From contig JADJXH010000004.1 of the NCBI GenBank assembly GCA_016715895.1, positions 930,001-994,000 of the forward strand: a DNA stretch of 64,000 bases, given 5' to 3'. The stretch's first letter is position 1. Each line of letters begins with the position of its first letter. The notes under the pieces were generated by a model. The model did no database searches, was not told the origin of the DNA, and saw nothing but the letters and a program-made list of their open reading frames with translations. Origin of the DNA: Flavobacteriales bacterium. Lineage in GTDB: Bacteria > Bacteroidota > Bacteroidia > Flavobacteriales_F > PHOS-HE28. The position numbers were made by a program, and so were the translations under genes. This document shows, one piece after another, positions 1-8,994 of this stretch.

Positions 1-557
1 CCCGGCTCCAGCGCCTCGATGTGCTTGAAGATGTTCTGGGTGTTCGTTTCCGTCAAGACGTAACAGCTCTCGGGGTGGCGAGTGGCGAGTGACGAGTGAC
101 GAGTGGGTTCACTCGCTACTCGGTACTCGCCACTCGCCACTTGCAGCCGCTCCGCCCGCATCTTCACCTGGTGCTCGCTCTCCTCACCGGAGACGTAAAG
201 CGTTCTCAAGTGCGGATTGCGCAAGGCGGTCTGCAGCAGCAGCGTGCTCTTGCCGATGCCGGGCTCACCGCCGATGAGCGTAATGCTGCCGGGCACAAGG
301 CCGCCACCCATCACACGTGCAAGCTCACCGTCGCTCAGGGGGATCCGCGGACCGTCCTGCGCGGGGATATCGCCGATGGCCACGGGCTTCGGTGTGCGGC
401 CCTTCACGCTGGCCGGGGTGCCGCGCTTCTCCTCCACGCGGTCGCGCACCTCCTCCACCAGCGTGTTCCACTGCTTGCAGCTGGGGCATTGCCCGAGCCA
501 CTGGGGGAACGCGGAGCCGCAGCTCTGGCAGACGTACTGGGAGCGGACCTTAGCCAC
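1..557 (-). CDS. radA: DNA repair protein RadA (5' part, cut by window edge)
   Basis: RecA-related ATPase that processes recombination intermediates and remodels branched DNA. The start is a GTG at 555-557, so no ATG ORF covers it. It overlaps the last 8 bases of rfaE2. The N-terminal zinc finger (Cys10, Cys13, Cys24, Cys27) and the Walker A segment GGEPGIGKST are visible, followed by YVSGEES and CYVLTETNTQNIF, all RadA signatures. About 185 codons are present; the C-terminal KNRFG/Lon-like part lies left of the window. Between RAERL and CYVLTETN there are about 22 extra residues (roughly 140-161) encoded by a palindromic repeat at 75-140 and kept in frame. It is the last gene of the panD-flippase-rfaE2-radA cluster. 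Confidence 0.93.
   Translation of the reverse strand, partial: MAKVRSQYVCQSCGSAFPQWLGQCPSCKQWNTLVEEVRDRVEEKRGTPASVKGRTPKPVAIGDIPAQDGPRIPLSDGELARVMGGGLVPGSITLIGGEPGIGKSTLLLQTALRNPHLRTLYVSGEESEHQVKMRAERLQVASGEYRVASEPTRHSSLATRHPESCYVLTETNTQNIFKHIEALEP
75..140. repeat. Palindromic GTGRCGA-type repeat inserted in radA
   Basis: Two 31-bp arms (75-105 and 110-140) are inverted copies with 27 of 31 positions matching, separated by a 4-base loop. Each arm is built from a 7-bp step of the form GTGRCGA. The element lies inside radA and adds about 22 codons without breaking the frame. Its architecture resembles the palindrome at 11076-11169, although the unit sequence differs. Confidence 0.85.
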
Positions 558-1053
558 GGCGGATCCGCTCGACCAATGCGGTGGTGGAGAAGCCGTCCAC
601 GAGCTTCAGGCTGTGCACGCTGCCGCCGCGGGCCTTCACCACGTCGGCGCCCACGATCTGCTCGGGCTTCCAGTCGCCGCCCTTGGCCAGCACATCGGGT
701 TGGATGGCGGTGATCAGCTCCAGCGGGGTGTCCTCGTCGAAGATCACCACGGCGTCCACGCAGCGCAGGGCGGCCACCACGAGTGCACGGCTCAACTCAT
801 CGTTGAGGGGACGGTCAGCGCCCTTCCCCAATCGGCGCACACTGGCGTCACTGTTGATGCCCACCACCAGGCGATCGCCCAGCAGTGCGGCTTCCTCCAG
901 GTAGCCCACGTGGCCGCGGTGCAGGATGTCGAAGCAGCCATTGGTGAACACGATGCGGTCCCCCTTCACCCGCCAGACATGGGCCAGACGCACGGCTCCG
1001 ACGCGGTCGGTCACGTGGGGGTGAACGCTGGCGGGTGCGATGTCGGTGGTCAT
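550..1053 (-). CDS. rfaE2: D-glycero-beta-D-manno-heptose 1-phosphate adenylyltransferase (RfaE2/HldE C-domain)
   Basis: Nucleotidyltransferase expected to transfer AMP to heptose 1-phosphate in ADP-heptose (LPS core) synthesis. The 167-residue protein has the FTNGCFDILHRGH motif (HxGH at 45-48) and a C-terminal DGFSTTALVERI segment equivalent to the ISTTxxIxxI signature. It is the stand-alone adenylyltransferase domain; no kinase domain is attached. The ATG at 1051-1053 overlaps the stop of the upstream flippase gene (ATGA), and its own TAA overlaps the radA GTG start, so translational coupling is likely. Confidence 0.92.
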   Translation of the reverse strand: MTTDIAPASVHPHVTDRVGAVRLAHVWRVKGDRIVFTNGCFDILHRGHVGYLEEAALLGDRLVVGINSDASVRRLGKGADRPLNDELSRALVVAALRCVDAVVIFDEDTPLELITAIQPDVLAKGGDWKPEQIVGADVVKARGGSVHSLKLVDGFSTTALVERIRRG

Positions 1054-2060
1054 GGGGTGCGGCGCTTGCGGGCGACCAAAAGTAGCGAGAGGCCTCCGAG
1101 GGCGATGATCATGAGGGTTTGGGCCACCCAGAGCAGCCAGCCCATGGCCAGGGCCTCCGGGCGGATGATCCCACCGTCGCCGTCGGGCATGTATATGCTG
1201 ACGATGAGGGCCACAAAGGCCGGGTAGGCGCCGATGCCACCCTGCACCAGCACGATGCCCACCGAGCCGGCGATGAACCCGGCCATCACACCGGCAGCGG
1301 GCACGTGCCTGGTCTCGGGAAGGGCCATGAAGCCCACCCAGAACATGGCCACGTACAGCGCCCAGATCAGCACGGTGTGGAAGAGGTAGGGGCCTTTGTC
1401 GGGGGTGCGCAGGATGGAACGCACGCCCTCCACGAAGCCACGCACGCCGTCCATCAGGCGGGCCCGGAGCGCCGGACGGGTGAACACCAGGTAGGCGGCC
1501 GCGAGCCCACCGATGACGACCAGACCGAGCAGCCACCAACCCAGGCCGCCGCCTTCTGAGGAGGGGTCCTGTTGCGCGCGGAAGGCGGCGATGCGTGTCC
1601 GGAAGAGGTCGAGCTTCTCGGCCTGGAGCAGGAGCGTAAGGCCGGCGATGCCCAGCAGCATCACCATGTCGACGGCCCGTTCGGCGAGGATGGTGCCGAA
1701 GCCCTTCTCGAAGGGCACGCCCTCCGCGCGGTAGAGCATGGCGGCCCGGCTGGCCTCACCGGCCCGGGGCAGCAGCATGTTCATGAAATAGCCGCCCATC
1801 ACGGCGTGGTAGCAGGGCCAGAAGCCGGGCTTGTGGCCCAGGTGTCGCAGCAGGTAGCGCCAGCGCCAACCGCGGCTCACGTGGCTCAGCCAGCCCAGCA
1901 GGTTGCTCAGCACCAACCAGGGCACCGATGCGCGACCGAACGCCTCGAACAGGGCCGTGCGCTGGTCCGTGTCCAGCTGGCGGTAGAAATGCAGCACCAG
2001 CCAGATGCCCAAGGCCACGGGCACCGCCACCTTCAGGGTGCCCAGGACCGTCTTCTGCAT
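1050..2060 (-). CDS. Lysylphosphatidylglycerol synthase-like transmembrane flippase (UPF0104/YbhN family)
   Basis: A 336-residue polytopic membrane protein. Several hydrophobic segments flank the family-typical stretches GGYFMNMLLPRAGEASRA (about 90-107) and a later VQGGIGAYP loop. LPG_synthase_TM family members are membrane proteins resembling the transmembrane half of MprF. No soluble lysyl-transferase domain is present, so lipid aminoacylation is unlikely; lipid translocation is an inference from the family. It starts 4 bases after the panD stop and ends in an ATGA overlap with rfaE2. Confidence 0.85.
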   Translation of the reverse strand: MQKTVLGTLKVAVPVALGIWLVLHFYRQLDTDQRTALFEAFGRASVPWLVLSNLLGWLSHVSRGWRWRYLLRHLGHKPGFWPCYHAVMGGYFMNMLLPRAGEASRAAMLYRAEGVPFEKGFGTILAERAVDMVMLLGIAGLTLLLQAEKLDLFRTRIAAFRAQQDPSSEGGGLGWWLLGLVVIGGLAAAYLVFTRPALRARLMDGVRGFVEGVRSILRTPDKGPYLFHTVLIWALYVAMFWVGFMALPETRHVPAAGVMAGFIAGSVGIVLVQGGIGAYPAFVALIVSIYMPDGDGGIIRPEALAMGWLLWVAQTLMIIALGGLSLLLVARKRRTP

Positions 2061-2064
2061 GGGC

Positions 2065-2418
2065 CTACGGCTTGAGCGAATTGGTGTGCTCGTCGGGGAA
2101 GATGATGGTGGGGCGGTAGGCGCGGGCCTCCTCGAGGGTCATGTGCGCATAGGCCACCACGATCACGATGTCGCCCACGCTCACGCGGCGGGCTGCCGGG
2201 CCGTTGAGGCAGACCACCCCTGAGCCACGCTGTCCCTTGATGACGTAAGTGTAGAGGCGATCTCCATTGTTGACGTTCAGCACCTGAACCTTCTCGCCTT
2301 CCACCAGGCCGGCGGCATCGATCAGGTCCTCGTCCAGGGTGATGCTGCCGATGTAGTTGATGTCGGCCTCGGTAACACGGACGCGGTGGATCTTGGCACG
2401 GAGGACTTCGATGGTCAT
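2065..2418 (-). CDS. panD: Aspartate 1-decarboxylase
   Basis: Makes beta-alanine from aspartate for pantothenate synthesis. The 117-residue proenzyme has the self-cleavage site YIGS with Gly24-Ser25; Ser25 would become the pyruvoyl cofactor. Further family blocks are GEKVQVLNVNNGDR and YAHMTLEEA. Length is typical. It follows panC on the same strand after about 43 bases and has its own putative promoter in that gap, heading the panD-flippase-rfaE2-radA cluster. Confidence 0.97.
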   Translation of the reverse strand: MTIEVLRAKIHRVRVTEADINYIGSITLDEDLIDAAGLVEGEKVQVLNVNNGDRLYTYVIKGQRGSGVVCLNGPAARRVSVGDIVIVVAYAHMTLEEARAYRPTIIFPDEHTNSLKP

Positions 2419-2441
2419 GGGCGGTCCGCGGATACGGGCCG

Positions 2442-2449
2442 CAAAGGTA
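2442..2449 (-). promoter_or_regulatory. panD: Putative -7 element (TACCTTTG) for panD
   Basis: Read on the minus strand this is TACCTTTG, matching the Bacteroidota TAnnTTTG -7 consensus, 23 bases before the panD ATG. No well-spaced TTG -33 element is visible. Confidence 0.5.
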
Positions 2450-2461
2450 TCGCCCTCGGAT

Positions 2462-3310
2462 TCAACCGCGGCGCAGTTCCAGGTTGTCGATGAGGCGCAC
2501 GGGGCCCACCTCGGCGGCGATCAGGGCCACCGCCCGGTCGAGCCCGTCCCACGCCTCGAGGGGAGCCAGGGTGTCCGGGTGGGCGATGCCAAGATGGTCG
2601 AGCCGGATCTCGGGGTCCGCGGCGAGCACCTCCAGCCCGGCCTGGCGGGCCCGGTCCACGCTGCCTTGGAAGGCCGTGCGTGCAACGGCCTGCAGGGCCT
2701 GGTGCAGACGTGGTGCGCGTGCGCGGTCGGCAGGGCCCAGGCGCTGGTTGCGGCTGCTCATGGCCAGGCCATCGGCCTCGCGCAGGGTGGGGCAGGGCAC
2801 GATCATCGTGGGCCAGTGCAGGGTGCGGGCCACATGGCGGATGATGGTGAGCTGCTGGCGGTCCTTCTCCCCGAAGAAGGCCATGTCAGGCCGCACATAA
2901 TGGAAGAGACGTTCCACCACGTTCACCACGCCTTGGAAGTGACCGGGGCGGCTGGGACCTTCCCAATACCGATCAAGACCACCAAGGTCGTAACGCAGGG
3001 GAGGGGATCCATGGTAGAGGCCTTCCGCATCCGGCAGGAAGAGGAGGTCGCACCCGGCCTCCTGCAGAAGACGGGCATCAGCCTCAGGTTGCCGAGGGTA
3101 GCGGGCCAGGTCCTCGGGGTTGTTGAACTGCAGGGGGTTGACGAAGATGCTGGCCACCACCCGATCGCACTGCTGCCGGGCCTGCACCACCAAGGCCAGG
3201 TGTCCGGCGTGCAAGGCCCCCATGGTGGGCACGAACCCGATCCGGGCCCCCGGCCGGCGCTGTGCGGCGCTCCATGCGGCCGCTTCAGAGGGAATGGTCA
3301 GGTGGTCCAT
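2462..3310 (-). CDS. panC: Pantothenate synthetase (pantoate--beta-alanine ligase)
   Basis: Condenses pantoate with beta-alanine (the PanD product), using ATP, in the cytoplasm. From the chosen ATG at 3308-3310 it is 282 residues, the usual length. The frame stays open 18 codons upstream, but that part looks non-coding. Motifs: FVPTMGALHAGH (nucleotide-binding HxGH), ASIFVNPLQF, FFGEKDRQQL and MSSRNQRL. Divergent from the starch-synthase-like gene across about 125 bases. Confidence 0.96.
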   Translation of the reverse strand: MDHLTIPSEAAAWSAAQRRPGARIGFVPTMGALHAGHLALVVQARQQCDRVVASIFVNPLQFNNPEDLARYPRQPEADARLLQEAGCDLLFLPDAEGLYHGSPPLRYDLGGLDRYWEGPSRPGHFQGVVNVVERLFHYVRPDMAFFGEKDRQQLTIIRHVARTLHWPTMIVPCPTLREADGLAMSSRNQRLGPADRARAPRLHQALQAVARTAFQGSVDRARQAGLEVLAADPEIRLDHLGIAHPDTLAPLEAWDGLDRAVALIAAEVGPVRLIDNLELRRG

Positions 3311-3378
3311 GTGGGCGGAAGTCCTTGACCGGCAGGGAGAAACGTCTGTTCGGCCGGGCGCCAAGCTAGGTCATGCGG

Positions 3379-3409
3379 TTGAAGGTCCGCCGGAAAGTCT
3401 ATATTTTTG
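3379..3409 (+). promoter_or_regulatory. Putative Bacteroidota-type promoter (TTG-N20-TATTTTTG)
   Basis: TTG at 3379-3381 and TATTTTTG at 3402-3409 with a 20-base spacer match the -33/-7 architecture of the Bacteroidota primary sigma factor. The start codon at 3436 lies 26 bases downstream. It probably drives the starch-synthase-like gene, the DUF4270 gene and possibly glmS. Confidence 0.7.
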
Positions 3410-3435
3410 TACCCGTTTTCCCCCCACCCCTTCCG

Positions 3436-4257
3436 ATGAGCCTGAAGAACGCGAAAGTCCTGACCATCGCCCAGTCGATCCACCCCTTCCTGGAGGAGCA
3501 CGAGATGGCCCAGGCCACGCGCCAGCTGCCTCAAGGCATCCTGGAGTGCGGTAACGAGATCCGGGTCTTCATGCCCAAGTTCGGGTGCATCAATGAGCGG
3601 CGTCACCAGCTGCACGAGGTGATCCGGCTCAGCGGGATGAACCTGATCATCAACGACACGGACCACGCCCTGTTGATCAAGGTGGCCAGCGTACCCAGCG
3701 CCCGCATGCAGGTGTACTTCATCGACAATGAGGAGTACTTTAAGCGCAAGTGTACCTGGAACGACAAGGAAGGTGCTTTCCATGCCGATAACGACGAGCG
3801 GGCGCTGTTCTTCAGCCGCGGGGTGCTGGAGACGGTGCGCAAGCTGGGCTGGGTGCCGGACATCATCCACTGCCATGGCTGGATGACGGCCTTCGTGCCC
3901 CTTTATGTGAAGCACCACTTCAGCGACGACCCGCATTTTGAGAACGCCAAGCTGGTGTTCAGTGTGTACGATGAGAAGGCGGAGCCCCTCGACAAGGGCC
4001 TGGCGCGCAAGCTGGAGCTGGAGGGCTTCTCGAAGGACCTGTTCAAGGGTCTGGCCAAGCCCACCACCGATGAGCTCTACAAGTTCGGCATCGAGATGAG
4101 CGATGCCGTGGTGAAGGGCAGTTCGAAGCTCAGCAAGGGATTGGAGAGCGCCATCAAGGCCAGTGAGAAGCCGGTTCTGGCCTGTCCCTCGCCGGCCGAC
4201 CTGATCACGGCGCACGCCGAGTTCTACCAGAGCGTACTGGAGGAAGCCTTGGTGTGA
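3436..4257 (+). CDS. Glycogen/starch synthase-like protein (GT5 N-terminal domain only)
   Basis: The 273-residue protein resembles only the N-terminal Rossmann half of GT5 glycogen synthases: KVLTIAQSIHPFLEEHEMA at the N-terminus, GNEIRVFMPKFG, and PDIIHCHGWMTAFVPLY near residue 140. The C-terminal nucleotide-sugar-binding half and the KTGG loop are absent, so ordinary glycogen synthase activity is doubtful. Start chosen at ATG 3436, downstream of a good promoter, rather than the longer ORF from 3373 that would run through it. Its GTG-TGA end overlaps the start of the DUF4270 gene. The order panC / this protein / DUF4270 / glmS recalls other Bacteroidota (recalled, not checked). Confidence 0.8.
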   Translation: MSLKNAKVLTIAQSIHPFLEEHEMAQATRQLPQGILECGNEIRVFMPKFGCINERRHQLHEVIRLSGMNLIINDTDHALLIKVASVPSARMQVYFIDNEEYFKRKCTWNDKEGAFHADNDERALFFSRGVLETVRKLGWVPDIIHCHGWMTAFVPLYVKHHFSDDPHFENAKLVFSVYDEKAEPLDKGLARKLELEGFSKDLFKGLAKPTTDELYKFGIEMSDAVVKGSSKLSKGLESAIKASEKPVLACPSPADLITAHAEFYQSVLEEALV

Positions 4258-5609
4258 CCGCCTTGGCCGCCCCGCATCCGTTCCGTTCCGAGCGCCTCGT
4301 TCTTTTCGGGGTGCTGCTGGCGCTTGGCGCGTGCAAGCGTCCGGAGGACGAGTTGGGCCGCGACCTGATCGATCCGGCCGACACGTTGGGCCTCGTGGTG
4401 TCCGACACCACCACCTTGCTGGCATGGGCGGTCCGCGAGGAGCCGGTGAAGACCAACGGGCTGAGCCGCAATGCGCTTGGCAGCTACGTGGACCCACGTT
4501 TCGGCACGGTGCACGCCCGCATCGTCACCCAGGTGCGCCTGAGCACCAACAACGTGGGCAGCGGGCAGGATAACAGTGGCCTGGTGATCGATTCGGCCGT
4601 GCTGGCCCTGCGGTTCGAGGACAGCGGTCCGGTGTACGGGGACCTGAGCGCACAGCGGTTCACGGTGCACGAGATCACCGACGCCTTGTCCTTGGACAGC
4701 ACCTACAGGGTGGACGATGTACCGGGGACGATACCGCTCGACCTGGTCCGGCCACATGGTGGCCTCATTACTCCGCAGCCCGGGGTGCGCCCCGTGGTGG
4801 GAGGGGATACCCTGGGGCCCCAGCTGCGCATTCCGCTCGATCCGGCCTTTGGTCAGCGGCTGCTGGGCCGTTTCGGCACGGCGGACATGGTGGACAACGC
4901 CGCCTTCCTCAACTACCTCAAGGGCCTGCTCATCGGAGTGGACAACCCGGGTCAGCTGCCCGGGCAGGGGGGCATCCTGTACCTCAACCTGCTGCTGGCC
5001 GAAAGCAAGCTCACGCTCTATTACCGCAACACCCTGCCGGGCGTGGAGGACACGTTGAGCTTCGATCTGCTGATCAATGAGAACAGCGTGCGGTACACCC
5101 TGATGGAGCATGGACATGCCTCCGCGGTGGAACCCGGCCTTCCCGAAGCGCTGGCGGACAGCACCCTGGGCGGGACCTGCTTCGTGCAATCGCTCGGCGG
5201 CCTTCGCACCCGCATCGCCCTTCCGCACGTGCTGGATTACCCCGAGCGCGAGCTGCGTGCCCTGGCCAAGGCCGAGCTGGTGGTGCCTGTGCGAGGGGAC
5301 TGGCCGGAGGGGCTGCCGCCATCTGCGACGCTCTTCCTTTTCCGGAGCAATGACGAGGGGGAGGACCTGCTGCTGCCCGACCAATTGACCTCCGGCCTTT
5401 CCATCGGTGGCGAGCTGGACGAGGACGAGAGGGTGTACCGCTTCGCCATCACCCGCTACATGCAGCGGTTGCTCAACGGGGAGTATGGCAACAGCGGCCT
5501 TTCCATCGTTCCCGGCAACGGGGGGGTGGCCGTGGACCGTACGGTACTGCGGGGTCCGGCCGACGGCGAGGACCCCATGCGGCTCATCCTTACATTTACC
5601 ACATACTGA
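4254..5609 (+). CDS. DUF4270 family lipoprotein
   Basis: A 451-residue protein starting with GTG that overlaps the preceding stop by 4 bases. The N-terminus has a hydrophobic segment ending in a lipobox (LGAC, Cys27), so it should be a lipoprotein. The body, beginning DELGRDLIDP and containing VIDSAVLALRF, matches the DUF4270 family found next to glmS in Bacteroidota. The function is unknown; an envelope role is inferred only from the lipid anchor. The stop is 6 bases before the glmS start. Confidence 0.85.
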   Translation: MTALAAPHPFRSERLVLFGVLLALGACKRPEDELGRDLIDPADTLGLVVSDTTTLLAWAVREEPVKTNGLSRNALGSYVDPRFGTVHARIVTQVRLSTNNVGSGQDNSGLVIDSAVLALRFEDSGPVYGDLSAQRFTVHEITDALSLDSTYRVDDVPGTIPLDLVRPHGGLITPQPGVRPVVGGDTLGPQLRIPLDPAFGQRLLGRFGTADMVDNAAFLNYLKGLLIGVDNPGQLPGQGGILYLNLLLAESKLTLYYRNTLPGVEDTLSFDLLINENSVRYTLMEHGHASAVEPGLPEALADSTLGGTCFVQSLGGLRTRIALPHVLDYPERELRALAKAELVVPVRGDWPEGLPPSATLFLFRSNDEGEDLLLPDQLTSGLSIGGELDEDERVYRFAITRYMQRLLNGEYGNSGLSIVPGNGGVAVDRTVLRGPADGEDPMRLILTFTTY

Positions 5610-5615
5610 GCGGCC

Positions 5616-7460
<1,845 letters not shown>

Positions 7461-7516
7461 CGGCTGTACCGGTCCTCAGGCATCCGTGTTCCCCGGAAGG
7501 GGATGTCGGGCCACCT

Positions 7517-7885
7517 TCACGGAGGCGTACTGGGCTTCCTGGGCGTCGCCCACATGAAGACCTGCCGGTTGTTCCGGAAGGGGCCGAGGTCCTTGGTGAA
7601 CAACAGGTGCCCCAGGTCCAGCAGGGGCAGCACGCCGAAGCCCCCGAACGTGATGCCGTAGATGATCGGCACCCCGGGCCGTGTACCGAGGTAGATGCGG
7701 TGCGCGCCGAAGGTGCCCAGCCCGATGGCCAGGACGCTCGCGACCAACCGCTCGGGTTCGCGTCGGAGGCTGTCCGCAGCGGGCATCGCTGCGCAAGGTG
7801 GGAACCATGGACCGGCGCCCCGCGCAAGGAGCGCAGTGCTGCACAGCAGCAGCATGGTCACCAGCACGCCAGCGGGACGGCCCAT
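7517..7885 (-). CDS. TM2 domain-containing membrane protein
   Basis: A 122-residue protein with an N-terminal hydrophobic segment (about 6-22, possibly a signal peptide) and a TM2 domain at about 44-110: two hydrophobic helices joined by the GAHRIYLG turn and ending in DLGHLLF. TM2 proteins are small double-spanning proteins of largely unknown function. Converges with glmS. A short TCCCC/GGGGA hairpin near 7490-7504 lies between them but lacks a T-run. Confidence 0.75.
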   Translation of the reverse strand: MGRPAGVLVTMLLLCSTALLARGAGPWFPPCAAMPAADSLRREPERLVASVLAIGLGTFGAHRIYLGTRPGVPIIYGITFGGFGVLPLLDLGHLLFTKDLGPFRNNRQVFMWATPRKPSTPP

Positions 7886-7919
7886 GCGGCGAAAGGTACC
7901 CGGACGGCGAACGATGGGC

Positions 7920-8528
7920 TTATTGTCCCGCCGTGTAGCGGCGTTCCACCTCCGCCCAGTTCACCACGTTCCACCAGGCGCTGATGTAGTCGGGCCGGCG
8001 GTTCTGGTAGTGCAGGTAGTAGGCATGCTCCCACACGTCGAGCCCGAGGATCGGGGTGCCGCCGCAGCCGGTGTTCGGCATCAGCGGGTTGTCCTGGTTG
8101 GGCGTGCTGCAGATGTCCAGCTTGCCGCCGGGTTGCACACAAAGCCAGGCCCAGCCGCTGCCGAAGCGCGTGGCGCCCGCTTGGGCGAACTTCTCCTTGA
8201 AGGCCTCGAACGAGCCGAAGGCCCTGTTCATGGCCTCGGCCAGAGCACCGCCCGGTGCCCCGCCCGCATTGGGCCCCATGACCGACCAGAAGAGCGAGTG
8301 GTTGTAATGACCGCCGCCGTTGTTGCGCACGGCCATGTTGGTCATGTCCAGGCCCTTGAGGATGTCCTCGATGCTCTTGCCGTCCAGCGCGGTGCCCTCG
8401 ATGGCCTTGTTCAGGTTGGTGACGTAGGCTTGGTGGTGCTTGCCGTGGTGGATCTGCATGGTCAGGGTGTCGATCACCGGTTCCAGGGCGGCGTGCGGGT
8501 AGGGAAGCTCGGGAAGTTGGAAGGGCAT
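7920..8528 (-). CDS. Superoxide dismutase, Fe/Mn type
   Basis: Detoxifies superoxide. The chosen ATG at 8526-8528 (MPFQLPELPYPHAALEP) gives 202 residues, the normal length; an in-frame upstream ATG would add 19 unlikely residues and include the promoter. Metal ligands are recognisable: His27 in MQIHHGKHH, the His in NHSLFW, and Asp/His in DVWEHAYYLHY. No signal peptide, so cytoplasmic. Fe versus Mn use cannot be settled by eye. Confidence 0.96.
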   Translation of the reverse strand: MPFQLPELPYPHAALEPVIDTLTMQIHHGKHHQAYVTNLNKAIEGTALDGKSIEDILKGLDMTNMAVRNNGGGHYNHSLFWSVMGPNAGGAPGGALAEAMNRAFGSFEAFKEKFAQAGATRFGSGWAWLCVQPGGKLDICSTPNQDNPLMPNTGCGGTPILGLDVWEHAYYLHYQNRRPDYISAWWNVVNWAEVERRYTAGQ

Positions 8529-8569
8529 GGCTGTCAGTGAGTTAAGTGGTCGTTTCGACAGGTCGTGGT

Positions 8570-8577
8570 CAAAGATA
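8570..8577 (-). promoter_or_regulatory. Putative -7 element (TATCTTTG) for superoxide dismutase
   Basis: On the minus strand the sequence reads TATCTTTG, a TAnnTTTG match 41 bases before the ATG. A TTG (CAA at 8594-8596 on the plus strand) lies 16 bases upstream, slightly short for a -33 element. Confidence 0.5.
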
Positions 8578-8600
8578 GCCACCACGGAGGGTGCAAGATG

Positions 8601-8630
8601 TTTGGAATGTGCTGAAAGCCATTACTTTTG
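8601..8630 (+). promoter_or_regulatory. Putative promoter (TTTG-N18-TACTTTTG) for the Ala-rich lipoprotein
   Basis: TTTG at 8601-8604 and TACTTTTG at 8623-8630 with an 18-base spacer. The ATG at 8662 follows 31 bases later. Back-to-back with the superoxide dismutase promoter. Confidence 0.65.
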
Positions 8631-8661
8631 CCGCCACTTTCACCCAAACACCACCACGTCA

Positions 8662-8934
8662 ATGACCAAGAAATTCGCTGTGCTGGCCGCCATGGCCGCA
8701 CTGCTCGTCGCCTGCGGCGGTCCGAGCGCTGAGGAACTGGAGGCGAAGGCCAAGGCCACCGCTGACAGCATCGCCAATGTGCTCCGTATGGACAGCATCA
8801 AGGCCGCTGAGGCTGCCGCCGCTGCTGCTGCTGCTGCCGCTGCTGTGGACAGCACTGCCGGTGCCATGATGGACAGCGCCGCCACCATGGTGGAGGGCGC
8901 CGCGGACGCCGCCAAGAAGGCCGTGGGCCACTAA
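8662..8934 (+). CDS. Small Ala-rich lipoprotein
   Basis: A 90-residue protein. Signal sequence MTKKFAVLAAMAALLVAC with lipobox LVAC (Cys18). The rest is low-complexity, helical and alanine-rich with an almost uninterrupted poly-Ala stretch in the middle encoded by GCT/GCC repeats. The pattern suggests an alpha-helical or coiled-coil envelope lipoprotein, possibly abundant given the strong-looking promoter and terminator. I do not recognise a family. Confidence 0.75.
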   Translation: MTKKFAVLAAMAALLVACGGPSAEELEAKAKATADSIANVLRMDSIKAAEAAAAAAAAAAAVDSTAGAMMDSAATMVEGAADAAKKAVGH

Positions 8935-8954
8935 GCCGGACCGAGATCCATTGG

Positions 8955-8985
8955 AAGGGGGCCGCGAGGCCCCTTTCTCTTTTCG
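8955..8985 (+). terminator. Rho-independent terminator
   Basis: A 9-bp stem (8955-8963 with 8968-8976, one G-T pair) closed by a GCGA tetraloop and followed by TCTCTTTT. It ends the lipoprotein transcript and could also act on the convergent S41 protease gene. Confidence 0.85.
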
Positions 8986-8994
8986 GTACCGGCC

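Noticed and set aside
7489..7505. Small TCCCC/GGGGA hairpin as the glmS terminator
   Set aside because: Only a 5-bp stem and no following T-run; too weak to call.
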